Source: Oxalobacteraceae bacterium OTU3CAMAD1 (GTDB lineage: Bacteria; Pseudomonadota; Gammaproteobacteria; Burkholderiales; Burkholderiaceae_D). From it: a stretch of 64,000 bases of DNA. Below, piece after piece: positions 36,057-47,715 of the stretch. Positions within the stretch are counted from its first letter, which is position 1, and each line of letters starts with the position of its first letter. Below the pieces are notes generated by a model. The model was not told where the DNA came from. It did no database searches and worked only from the letters and a program-made list of their open reading frames with translations. The DNA lies in the NCBI GenBank assembly GCA_024123915.1, contig CP099650.1, positions 5,394,001 to 5,458,000 of the forward strand. The letters run 5' to 3'. A program made the translations under genes and the position numbers.

Positions 36057-37032
36057 TTGGCAACGTACCGTCCTGGCGCCGTTGCGCGGCCTGCGCTTGC
36101 CAATCGTCTGGCACGACAAATCCGCGCCGCTCTTCAACCAGCCAACCGCCCTCTTCCCGCATCACCGCCACCATCACCGGCGCGCTGACCTTGGCCATTT
36201 GCTCGCCCAGCGCGGCCATCAGCTCGCTCAGATCCATCGCGCCGTCGGCAGCCTTCAACGGCGCCAGCCACAGCAGCCGATGCATGATGATGAAACGCTC
36301 CCCGGACAGGCTTTGCGCCTGCGCCATCGACATCCAGAAACCGTTGCAGTGGCGTTGGGAGATACCGGCCATGCCGCGCCCGGCCTCGTCGCCGGGATAG
36401 AACAGCCAGCCTTTGACCAGCGCCAGCGCGCGCGCCACCGGTTGCGGCAGCAGCGGCTGCGCGGCCGGATGCCGCGCCAGCGAAAGCTGCTTATCAAAAA
36501 TCTTGCGCATCTTCGCGCCCAGCGTATCGGCCAGGTTGGGACCGATCAAGCCGTTGAAGCCCTCGCCGGCACTGTCGGCGTCGAGCAGATAGAACTTGGT
36601 GGCGAATTCCAGATGAACCAGGTCGTCGCCGTCGCGTAGCAGGAAATCGAACTCGCCGACGGTGTCGTTGCGGTTGGCGCGCACCTGCAAACCATGCGCG
36701 ACCAGCTTGCCGTGCTCGGCGAAGTAGAAGGCCATCAGCTTCTCCGCGTACAAGCCCAGGCGGGAGTAATGCCGGGCGCCAAGCGCCGCATCCAGCGGGA
36801 TCGGGTCCTGCTCCAAGGCGGCCAGCCAATCGGCGGTGTCCTGCGTCATCGCGCCCACGCTGGCGATGCGGCCCTGCCAGTGCGGCGAAGCGGGATCGAG
36901 CAAGTCGGGTGCGTCCAGCAGCCAGGCCAGCGCGCGCACATGGGAACGGGTCAGGTGGCCCCAGCGCCGCTCGAACCGCGCCTGATAGTTCTCGGGCGCG
37001 GTGTCGGGCGGCGTGGGCGGCTGCCTAGTCAC
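36052..37032 (-). CDS. DUF1853 family protein
   Basis: 326 residues from a GTG at 37032 that overlaps the udg stop by eight bases; the longer frame would lie inside udg. The DUF1853 core runs through AEKLMAFYFAEHG, NDTVGEFDFLLRD and LVHLEFATKFYL, a restriction-endonuclease-like beta-alpha core with an E-D-E pattern (GEFDF...HLEFATK) that could be a nuclease site. Family function is unknown. Last gene of tsaB-rimI-udg-DUF1853. The stop codon is provided by the neighbouring repeat. Confidence 0.85.
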   Translation of the reverse strand: MTRQPPTPPDTAPENYQARFERRWGHLTRSHVRALAWLLDAPDLLDPASPHWQGRIASVGAMTQDTADWLAALEQDPIPLDAALGARHYSRLGLYAEKLMAFYFAEHGKLVAHGLQVRANRNDTVGEFDFLLRDGDDLVHLEFATKFYLLDADSAGEGFNGLIGPNLADTLGAKMRKIFDKQLSLARHPAAQPLLPQPVARALALVKGWLFYPGDEAGRGMAGISQRHCNGFWMSMAQAQSLSGERFIIMHRLLWLAPLKAADGAMDLSELMAALGEQMAKVSAPVMVAVMREEGGWLVEERRGFVVPDDWQAQAAQRRQDGTLPT

Positions 37033-38032
37033 GGGCCGCCTTCGCCAGACACAAGTCGCCCCAGGCCTTGGCCTTGTCTTCCGGGCGGCGCAGCAGGTCG
37101 TCTGGATGGTAGGTTGCCACCACCGGCAGCTCGGCGGCACCGTAGCGCATCACCTTGCCGCGAGCGGCCGGCCCCATCATCAGGCCCTTGGCGGCGTGCT
37201 GGCCGAACGTCATCGCCATGGACGCGCCGGTCAGTTGCAGCTCGCGGTGCAGGTAGGGACGGCAGGCGGTCAGCTCGTCGATGGTCGGCGGGCGGTCGGC
37301 GCCGTCCTCGGCGGCCGGGCGGCATTTGACCAGATTGGTCACGTACACGTCCGCATCGGGCTTGAGCGCGATGGCTTTGAGCATGTTGTCGAGCAGTTGG
37401 CCGGCCTCGCCCGCGACGGGCTGGTTGTCTTTTTCGTCCAGGCGCGACGGACCGGCGGCCAGCGCGATCCAGGAGGCCTCGGTCGAGCCACGGCCATTGA
37501 CGGCGTTGCGGCGCGTGGCGCACAGCTGGCAGCGGGTGCAGGTGGCGACAGCGGTGCGCAATTGCGCCCAGTCCATCGCGGCAATCGCCTCGTCGCTGAC
37601 CGGCGCGGCGCGGGTTGGCACCGGCGCCTCGTCGAACCAGGCGGTCGAGTCGTCGTTGGGCATGTCGGTGCCCGGCGCGGATGGGGCCGTACGCGCGGCG
37701 TCTGCAGTCGCCGGGGCCGCACGCGGGGCGCTGGCCGGCGGCGCTTCGGGCATCGGTGCGCGGGCCGCCGGAGGGGCTGGCTGCTCGCGCGCAGGCTGTT
37801 CAATGGCTGGCTGTGCGCGAACTGGCTGTTCGACCGCCGGACGTTCCATCACCGCCTGCATAACCGCATGAGTGAACGCGGCCTGGTCAGCCTCGGCTTC
37901 GGCTAGCCGCTCGTCGGCCTGCTCGGCGGCATCGACCGGGGCCCGGGCTGTTGGACGGTCGCGCAGAGACCAATGAGCGCCGACGCCCATCTCCTCAAGG
38001 AAAATCGCACTGCGGGTTGCTGTCTGACTCAT
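37025..38032 (-). CDS. Family 4-type uracil-DNA glycosylase with altered motif and long N-terminal linker
   Basis: 335 residues. Residues 1-150 are low-complexity, rich in Ala, Pro, Glu and Arg. From 160 comes a uracil-DNA glycosylase fold with Fe-S cysteines (Cys165, 168, then 237 in VKCRP and 257 in TACRPY) and the C-terminal motif ATYHPDDLLR. The family motif GEAPG is replaced by AAGPS (residues 192-196), so the usual Glu is Ala192, and substrate or activity may differ. ATGA overlap with rimI and an eight-base overlap with DUF1853 place it in a four-gene operon. Confidence 0.85.
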   Translation of the reverse strand: MSQTATRSAIFLEEMGVGAHWSLRDRPTARAPVDAAEQADERLAEAEADQAAFTHAVMQAVMERPAVEQPVRAQPAIEQPAREQPAPPAARAPMPEAPPASAPRAAPATADAARTAPSAPGTDMPNDDSTAWFDEAPVPTRAAPVSDEAIAAMDWAQLRTAVATCTRCQLCATRRNAVNGRGSTEASWIALAAGPSRLDEKDNQPVAGEAGQLLDNMLKAIALKPDADVYVTNLVKCRPAAEDGADRPPTIDELTACRPYLHRELQLTGASMAMTFGQHAAKGLMMGPAARGKVMRYGAAELPVVATYHPDDLLRRPEDKAKAWGDLCLAKAARD

Positions 38033-38499
38033 ATTCCGAACCGCATAACGATGGCGTCCTCGCGTTGCTGGTCGGCCGCAGGGTAATAACCCTTGCGCCG
38101 GCCAATCTGTTTAAATCCATAGCGTTCGTAAATCTTCAACGCGCGCTCGTTCGACGGCCGCACTTCCAGCAATACCGACGACATGCCCAGCCCGCGCGCA
38201 CAAGCCACCGCCTGGTTCAGCAGCAAGCGTCCCAGCCCCTGCCCTTGCCGCTCGGCCGACACCGCCACGTTCAGCAGATGCGCCTCGTCGACAATCGCCA
38301 TCAGCAGGAAGTACCCCAGCAACACGCCGGCCTGGTCGCGCAATACCCACGCCTCGTAGTTGCTGCTCAGCGAATCTGCGAAATTGCCCAAGCTCCAGGG
38401 ATGCGGATAAACGCTCTCCTCCAGCGCCACCACCTCGGCCAAGTCGGTCTGCTGCATCGGCTCGTAGTTCAAGCGCGCCAGATCCCACAGCTGCTTCAT
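38029..38499 (-). CDS. rimI: Ribosomal protein S18 alanine N-acetyltransferase
   Basis: 156 residues, GNAT fold with the RimI pattern: EESVYPHPWSLGNFADSL at the N-terminus, acetyl-CoA site RQGQGLGRLLL, and LLEVRPSNERALKIYERYGF with the C-terminal DAIVMRF. It acetylates the N-terminal Ala of S18. It overlaps tsaB and udg by ATGA at both ends, indicating tight coupling. Confidence 0.94.
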   Translation of the reverse strand: MKQLWDLARLNYEPMQQTDLAEVVALEESVYPHPWSLGNFADSLSSNYEAWVLRDQAGVLLGYFLLMAIVDEAHLLNVAVSAERQGQGLGRLLLNQAVACARGLGMSSVLLEVRPSNERALKIYERYGFKQIGRRKGYYPAADQQREDAIVMRFGI

Positions 38500-39209
38500 G
38501 CCACGCCTTCCGCCGCCTTGGCGACGGCCATGTCACGCCGCTCGGCCTGGGTGTAAGCGATCTTGTTACGCAGATACAGCGGCTGCGCCTCGGCCGCCGT
38601 CACCGTCTTGCCGGCGGCGAAGGCGATGCTCGCCAACTGCGCGATTTGCTCCGCGTGCGGCATCACCTCGGCGTGGCCGCCGGCCGGGAACGCTTCGGCG
38701 TATGCCGCCAAGCCGTTGCCGCAAGGGACAGGCGCGCCCTGAGGCAGCACGCCATCGGGCGCCGACAGTGTCGGCGGCAGCACGGCGGCAGGCTCGGCGA
38801 TGCTGGCCGCGTCGCCCTCAAAACGGTATTGCGCCCAATAGACCTCGCCCATGCGCGCGTCCAGCACGGCCAGCACGTCGGCGGCACCGTGGCGCTGGCG
38901 GCAAGCGAGCGCCATCGCGTCGAGCGTGACGACCGGCACCACCGGCAGGCTGGCGCCGAAAGCGAGCCCCTGGGCGATGCCGCAGGCGGTGCGCACACCG
39001 GTGAACGAGCCGGGGCCGGAACCGAAGGCGATCGCATCGCAATCCTTCAGCGCGATGCGGGCTTCGGCCAGCAGCTCTTGGATCATCGGCAAGATGGATT
39101 GGGAATGGGTACGCACGCCGGACGACACGCGGCTGATGACGGTTTCGCCCCGCAGCAGCGCGCAGGAGGCCAGTTCGGACGAGGTTTCAATGGCAAGAAT
39201 AATAGGCAT
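38496..39209 (-). CDS. tsaB: tRNA t6A synthesis protein TsaB
   Basis: 237 residues from the ATG at 39209, where the conserved MPIILAIETSSELASCAL begins. The ASKHA fold is confirmed by DAIAFGSGPGSFTGVR and VLDARMGEVYWA. It partners TsaD and TsaE in making the t6A37 modification of ANN-decoding tRNAs. First gene of the operon, divergent from the thioredoxin-like gene. Confidence 0.95.
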   Translation of the reverse strand: MPIILAIETSSELASCALLRGETVISRVSSGVRTHSQSILPMIQELLAEARIALKDCDAIAFGSGPGSFTGVRTACGIAQGLAFGASLPVVPVVTLDAMALACRQRHGAADVLAVLDARMGEVYWAQYRFEGDAASIAEPAAVLPPTLSAPDGVLPQGAPVPCGNGLAAYAEAFPAGGHAEVMPHAEQIAQLASIAFAAGKTVTAAEAQPLYLRNKIAYTQAERRDMAVAKAAEGVA

Positions 39210-39305
39210 CCCGTATTTTAACCCGGCCCGGAGGCAGGCGCGACCCCGCGCGGGCATGTAGAATGTCTCCTTTGGGCGCTGAGAACGCTGTCATTCGACG
39301 ATCCT

Positions 39306-39734
39306 ATGCAAAGTTTGACCTTAAATTCCGCCAATCGCCAGCAAGTCGCCGCCGCCCTGTCCGGCGACCGCTGGATCGTCGCGTGCCTGTGCGCGGCGTG
39401 GTGCGGCACGTGCGAATCCTACCGCGCCACGTTCGAGGAACTGGCCGCTCGCCATCCGGACAAGTTCTTCGTCTGGATCGACATCGAGGACCACGCGGAT
39501 GTGGTGGGCGACCTGGACGTGGAGAACTTCCCTACCCTATTAATCCAGCATCACGAGCTGGTCACCTTCTTCGGCACAATGCTGCCGGATGGCGGGCTGG
39601 CGCACCGGCTGGTGCTGTCTCAGACCCAACAAAGTGACGAGGAGCTCAAGGCGCTGGCGCTCAACAGCGAGGAGCGGGCGCGTTGGCAGAATGATTGTAA
39701 TTTGCGGACGTTGATGCGGAATGCGTTGGGGTAA
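39306..39734 (+). CDS. Thioredoxin-like protein (CGTC motif)
   Basis: 142 residues, no signal peptide. A thioredoxin fold with redox motif AWCGTC (Cys33, Cys36) and the cis-Pro in VENFPTLLI. CGTC rather than CGPC suggests a shifted redox potential. The C-terminal 40 residues beyond the fold are polar. Divergent from tsaB; an IS30-family element was inserted 36 bases after its stop. Confidence 0.85.
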   Translation: MQSLTLNSANRQQVAAALSGDRWIVACLCAAWCGTCESYRATFEELAARHPDKFFVWIDIEDHADVVGDLDVENFPTLLIQHHELVTFFGTMLPDGGLAHRLVLSQTQQSDEELKALALNSEERARWQNDCNLRTLMRNALG

Positions 39735-39770
39735 CGCCTTGGTCGCGAAAGTTGAACGGCTGCTTCCGCC

Positions 39771-39797
39771 TGCGGATTCAATCGGTGGTCGCAACAC
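39771..39797 (+). repeat. Left inverted repeat of the IS30 element
   Basis: Begins TGCGGATTCAATCGGT and ends GCAACAC. It matches the reverse complement of the right repeat at 40968-40994 except for a few bases around positions 17-20. Confidence 0.9.
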
Positions 39798-39833
39798 TCT
39801 AACCTAAATGCGTAAGCATGAGGAGTGTTGAAC

Positions 39834-40987
39834 ATGAAGCCACGGATCTATTACACAGAGAGCCAGAAGGCATTGATGTGGGAACACTGGAAACAAGGTG
39901 ATTCCCTTCAAATGATTGCCCAGCTGTTCGATCGAAACCACTCATCGATCCAGCAGATTCTAGCGGAAACCGGCGGCATACGTCCGCTACAACGATGCCG
40001 AGCCCCTCGGGCTCTGACACTATCCGAACGCGAGGAAATATCTCGCTCCGTCATTACCGGCGAGTCAATCCGCGCATTGGCAACACGCCTACGGCGCGCG
40101 CCTTCGACAATCAGCAGAGAGATCAACCGCAATGGTGGCCGCGAAGCATATCGCGCGGTCCAAGCGGATCAGCATGCTTGGGTTCAGGCGCGCCGCCCCA
40201 AACGTTGTAAGCTGGCCGAGAACCGTGAGTTGGCCGACCTGGTAGCCAGCAAGCTGCAACTGGAGTGGTCGCCCGAACAGATTGCCGGATGGCTCCGGCA
40301 TATGTTCCCGAGTTCGGAGGAGTATCACGTGTCACACGAGACCATCTATCGTAGCCTCTATATTCAAGCGCGCGGAGCCCTGAAGAAGGAGCTGCTTGAG
40401 CATCTGCGAAGGACCCGTGCCATGCGCCGCTCTCGTCATCACACTCAGAAGACAGACAATCACGGCAGGATCAAGGACGCCGTCTCATCAGCGAAAGACC
40501 GGCATCGGCCCAAGACCGCGCGGTGCCTGGTCATTGGGAAGGTGATTTGCTCTTCGGTAGCCACAACAGCCAGATTGCAACGCTTGTCGAACGCCAGACG
40601 CGCTATGTCATGCTGGTGAAGGTGGCTGGCAAAGATACCCAAACTGTGATCGATGCACTGATTCAGCAAGCCATCAAGCTGCCGCAGGAACTATATAAGT
40701 CGCTTACCTGGGACAGAGGCAAAGAGCTCGCCGACCACAAGCGATTCAAGTTGGCAACCGATATCCAAGTCTACTTCTGCGATCCGCAAAACCCCTGGCA
40801 GCGCGGATCAAATGAGAACACCAACGGCTTGCTCCGACAGTATTTCCCGAAGGGGCTCGATCTCTCGGACTACTCGCAAGGTCAGCTCGATGCGGTGGCC
40901 AATCGCCTGAACGCTCGACCAAGAAAAACGCTAGGCTATGACAGCCCAGCACAACGATTCGAACGATGTGTTGCAATGACCGATTGA
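39834..40987 (+). pseudogene. IS30-family transposase, one frameshift
   Basis: The reading frame opens at 39834 behind GAGGAG and encodes the N-terminal helix-turn-helix regions (YYTESQKALMWEHWK, RAPSTISREINRNGG) and the start of the catalytic core. Near 40484-40487 the frame is broken: GTCTCATCAGC lacks one base relative to the expected continuation SERPASAQDRAVPGHWEGD, which resumes in another frame and runs to 40987 with DDE residues in HWEGDLLFG, TWDRGKELADH and NENTNG. All catalytic parts are thus present but split. A true mutation, a sequencing error or programmed slippage are possible; the site has no obvious slippery run. Confidence 0.88.
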
Positions 40988-40994
40988 ATCCGCA
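40968..40994 (-). repeat. Right inverted repeat of the IS30 element
   Basis: Ends with ACCGATTGAATCCGCA, the exact complement of the outer end of the left repeat. It overlaps the last 20 bases of the transposase frame and is followed by the GCC target duplicate. Confidence 0.9.
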
Positions 40995-40999
40995 GCCGG

Positions 41000-41458
41000 T
41001 TACAGCCGCATGTTCGCAGCAGGAAGACTAGATTTCATCTGCACGTAAGTAATCGTTGCGCCATCGTACATTCTGGAAGCTTCCCCCGTAACTACAAACC
41101 CGTTACGTGCGTAGAACCTTTGAGCTCCCACATTTGACTTCGCGACGTTAAGAACCAATTCTTTGTTCCCTGAGTGCGCGGCCTCCAGCAAAGCCTGTCC
41201 TACGCCTTTTCCCCGAGCATCTCTTCGAACGAACATGGCGCGCAATTGACTGCCATATAGAGCTGTAAACCCCAGGATTTCTTCTTCCTCAAAGACCAAT
41301 ACAACCGATTCTTTGAAAGCGGCCAGAATTACAGCATCCTCTTCCAACGGAGTGATTTCAAAGTTACGGCTCTCAAACTGTAGTTCGTCGTGTTTTGAGC
41401 TGATATAGATGTTGCATACAGCAGGGAAATCTAGTTCGTGAAAACCGCGTACTGTCAT
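41000..41458 (-). CDS. GNAT family N-acetyltransferase
   Basis: 152 residues of the GNAT fold, with the acetyl-CoA motif VRRDARGKGVGQALLEAAH and the terminal KSNVGAQRFYARNGFVVTGE. It resembles small-molecule or protein acetyltransferases of the ElaA/YafP type; acceptor unknown. The base composition is visibly more A/T-rich than the flanking core genes, and it is bounded by an IS element on one side and a repeat plus recombinase gene on the other, consistent with acquisition. The gene's 3' end lies only 5 bases from the IS end. Confidence 0.85.
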   Translation of the reverse strand: MTVRGFHELDFPAVCNIYISSKHDELQFESRNFEITPLEEDAVILAAFKESVVLVFEEEEILGFTALYGSQLRAMFVRRDARGKGVGQALLEAAHSGNKELVLNVAKSNVGAQRFYARNGFVVTGEASRMYDGATITYVQMKSSLPAANMRL

Positions 41459-41482
41459 CGGTAAATACCTCCAATTTTTTCA

Positions 41483-41523
41483 ATGTCGGCTTCTGGCCGC
41501 ACTCGGCCGATGAGCAAGGATAC
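41483..41523 (+). repeat. Direct repeat GTCGGCTTCTGGCCG, copy 1
   Basis: AATGTCGGCTTCTGGCCG, then GGCCGATG and AGGATA. Related copies in the same orientation lie at 49414-49456 and 53804-53835. This one is about 100 bases upstream of the recombinase gene start, between it and the divergent GNAT gene. Confidence 0.7.
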
Positions 41524-41624
41524 CATCTTGCCCAAATGGAAATCTCACCAATTACCACATCACGTTCGGATACGACCGCCGCGCAGTTAAGCGCATAGTA
41601 GAGCTTCACTCCAGGAGGTCTATC

Positions 41625-42254
41625 ATGAACAATCTAGTGAAAAGTTCCGCATGCCAAAGTACGCCGTGGAACAAGGGTAAGTTGGTGGGGCAGAAAGCAC
41701 CGCTTCGCGTAAGCGAAATCTGGGCAATTCGCGTTCGCTTGGAAATCTTCGGCAGGGCCCGAGACTTGGCACTCTTTAACTTGGCCATCGACAGCAAATT
41801 GCGTGGCTGCGACTTGGTCCAGCTGCGCGTCAACGATGTATGCCATGGAGGCCATGTGGCAGCGCGGGCCAGCGTGATGCAGCAGAAGACGAAGCAACCC
41901 GTCCAGTTTGAACTTACCGCAGGAACCAGGAAGAGCTTGGAGGACTGGATGGCGGCCGCAGCCTTGCGCCACGGCGATTTTCTTTTTCCAAGTCGAATCT
42001 CAGAATCGCCGCACATTTCGACTAGGCAGTACGCGCGTATTGTTCACCAATGGTTCGATGAAATAGGGTTAGACCCGACGGCATACAGCACACACACGAT
42101 GCGGAGGACGAAGCCAACACTCATCTACCGGCGCACAAAAAATTTGCGAGCGGTGCAGCTGTTGCTGGGCCACACGCGCTTAGAGAGCACCGTACGATAT
42201 CTGGGTATCGAAGTCGATGACGCTCTCGAAATGGCCGAGCAAATGGATGCTTAA
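41625..42254 (+). CDS. Small solitary tyrosine recombinase
   Basis: 209 residues, lacking the N-terminal core-binding domain of full integrases. All catalytic residues are visible: Arg60 (SKLRGCDL), Lys88 or Lys90 (MQQKTKQPV), His157 and Arg160 (THTMRR), His183 (LLGHTRLES) and Tyr192 (VRYLGIE). The C-terminus IEVDDALEMAEQ is typical of a widespread, poorly studied group of short chromosomal recombinases found as single genes. AGGAGG precedes the ATG. No phage genes, no tRNA and no excisionase are nearby. Downstream is a GGGCGAC hairpin. Confidence 0.9.
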   Translation: MNNLVKSSACQSTPWNKGKLVGQKAPLRVSEIWAIRVRLEIFGRARDLALFNLAIDSKLRGCDLVQLRVNDVCHGGHVAARASVMQQKTKQPVQFELTAGTRKSLEDWMAAAALRHGDFLFPSRISESPHISTRQYARIVHQWFDEIGLDPTAYSTHTMRRTKPTLIYRRTKNLRAVQLLLGHTRLESTVRYLGIEVDDALEMAEQMDA

Positions 42255-42260
42255 GAACAA

Positions 42261-42281
42261 GGGCGACGCCAGCAGTCGCCC
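42261..42281. terminator. Hairpin after the recombinase gene
   Basis: A 7-bp perfect stem (GGGCGAC / GTCGCCC) with a 7-base loop, seven bases after the recombinase stop. No T-run follows, so termination by it is uncertain. The rest of the 258-base gap to the HD-GYP gene should hold that operon's promoter; no strong element could be picked by eye. Confidence 0.45.
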
Positions 42282-42512
42282 CAAAGCAGAAGCTCAGCTG
42301 GCGGCGGAAGTGCCCCTAAGCGCACCGTCTCCACACTATCTTCATTTTCGAAATCTTGAGTGATGAGGAGTCCATACAATACCCGGGATCGGAGAATGTA
42401 GTGTAGGACGGGAGCGGTTCGCATAGCAAAACCAATATTCAGTTTACTTGCACACAGCACACAGATATAGTCTAGGCAACAAATTGGTGCAACCTGATTG
42501 GAGCGTTTAGGC

Positions 42513-43666
42513 ATGAACCCATCTTCTACTCGTCCCATCAGGCCTGTAATCCTTGTCGTGGACGACACGCCAGATAATCTTCTGTTGATGGCCAACTTGC
42601 TCAAGGATAGTTATACGGTCAAAGCAGCAAATAACGGCGAGAAGGCGCTGCGCATCGCGCGGGATGCACCGCCGCCTGACCTCATCCTGCTTGACATCAT
42701 GATGCCAGGGATGACCGGCCACGAAGTGGCGCAGGTACTGCAGAGCGACCCGGCCACACGCGACATCCCCATCATCTTCTTGACCGCTATGGCCTCCAGC
42801 GCGGACGAGACGCACGGTCTGGAGCTGGGCGCGGCCGACTACATCACCAAACCGATCAGCCCGCCCGTGGTGCTGGCGCGCGTACGCACCCAGCTCAAGG
42901 TCAAAGACGCGGCCGACTTCCTGCGCGACAAGAACGACTACCTCGAACAAGAGGTGCAGCGCCGCACGCGCGAGCTGAGCGCGATCCAGGATGTCACGAT
43001 CCACGCCATGGCCTCGCTGGCCGAGACACGCGACAACGAGACCGGCAACCACATCCGCCGTACCCAGCACTACGTCAAGGTGCTGGCCGAACATCTGTGC
43101 GAGCATCCGCGCTTCCGCGCTTTCCTCGACCCCGACACCATCAAGCTGTTGTTTAAGTCGGCGCCGTTGCACGACATTGGCAAGATCGGCATCCCCGACC
43201 GCATCTTGCTCAAGCCTGGCCGCTTCGAGCCTGAGGAATTCGAAATTATGAAGACCCACACCACGCTCGGGCGCGACGCCATCGCCCACGCCGAGCAACA
43301 ACTGGGCATGGATGTCGACTTCCTGCGCTTGGCCAAGGAGATTGCTTACTCACACCAGGAAAAATGGGACGGCAGCGGCTATCCTGAAGGCCTGGCCGGC
43401 GACGCCATCCCAATCTCGGCCCGCCTGATGGCAGTGGCCGACGTCTACGATGCCCTGATCAGCCGCCGCGTCTACAAGGAAGGCATGCCGCATGAAAAGG
43501 CGGTGCAGATCATCGCCGAAGGACGCGGCTCGCACTTCGATCCCGACGTCTGCGACGCCTTCCTGGCCAACCTGCCCGCGTTCCAGCAGGTCGCCGCACG
43601 CTACGCCGACAGCGACCACGACATTGCTAAGCAGGCCGCCGCCATCGCGCATACCCTGCCTGTACA

Positions 43667-43670
<4 letters not shown>
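42513..43670 (+). CDS. Response regulator with HD-GYP cyclic di-GMP phosphodiesterase domain
   Basis: 385 residues from the ATG at 42513. A receiver domain (acidic pair in VVDDT, phospho-acceptor Asp61, Lys in YITKPI) is joined by a coiled coil (residues 135-160) to an HD-GYP domain with HDIGKIGIPDR (His220, Asp221) and GSGYPEGLAGD (GYP at 289-291). HD-GYP proteins of the RpfG type hydrolyse c-di-GMP. The stop overlaps the next gene's GTG, so it is likely a direct partner of that kinase. Confidence 0.93.
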
Positions 43671-47689
<4,019 letters not shown>

Positions 47690-47715
47690 CAAGCAAGGCC
47701 GCCGCGCGATTCGCC

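Larger units (their letters stand above)
39771..40994 (+). mobile_element. IS30-family insertion sequence, 1224 bp
   Basis: Bounded by 27-base imperfect terminal inverted repeats (outer 16 bases TGCGGATTCAATCGGT identical) and flanked by a GCC direct repeat on both sides (39768-39770 and 40995-40997), matching the 2-3 bp target duplications of IS30 elements. It contains one transposase gene with a frameshift. The clear duplication suggests insertion is fairly recent. Confidence 0.92.

Noticed and set aside
40998..42500. Prophage or ICE at the recombinase gene
   Set aside because: No structural, replication, relaxase or tRNA-attachment features were found; only a solitary short recombinase and an IS element.
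42498..42512. Upstream TTG as start of the HD-GYP gene
   Set aside because: It would add five residues with no better ribosome site; the ATG at 42513 gives a normal receiver-domain start.
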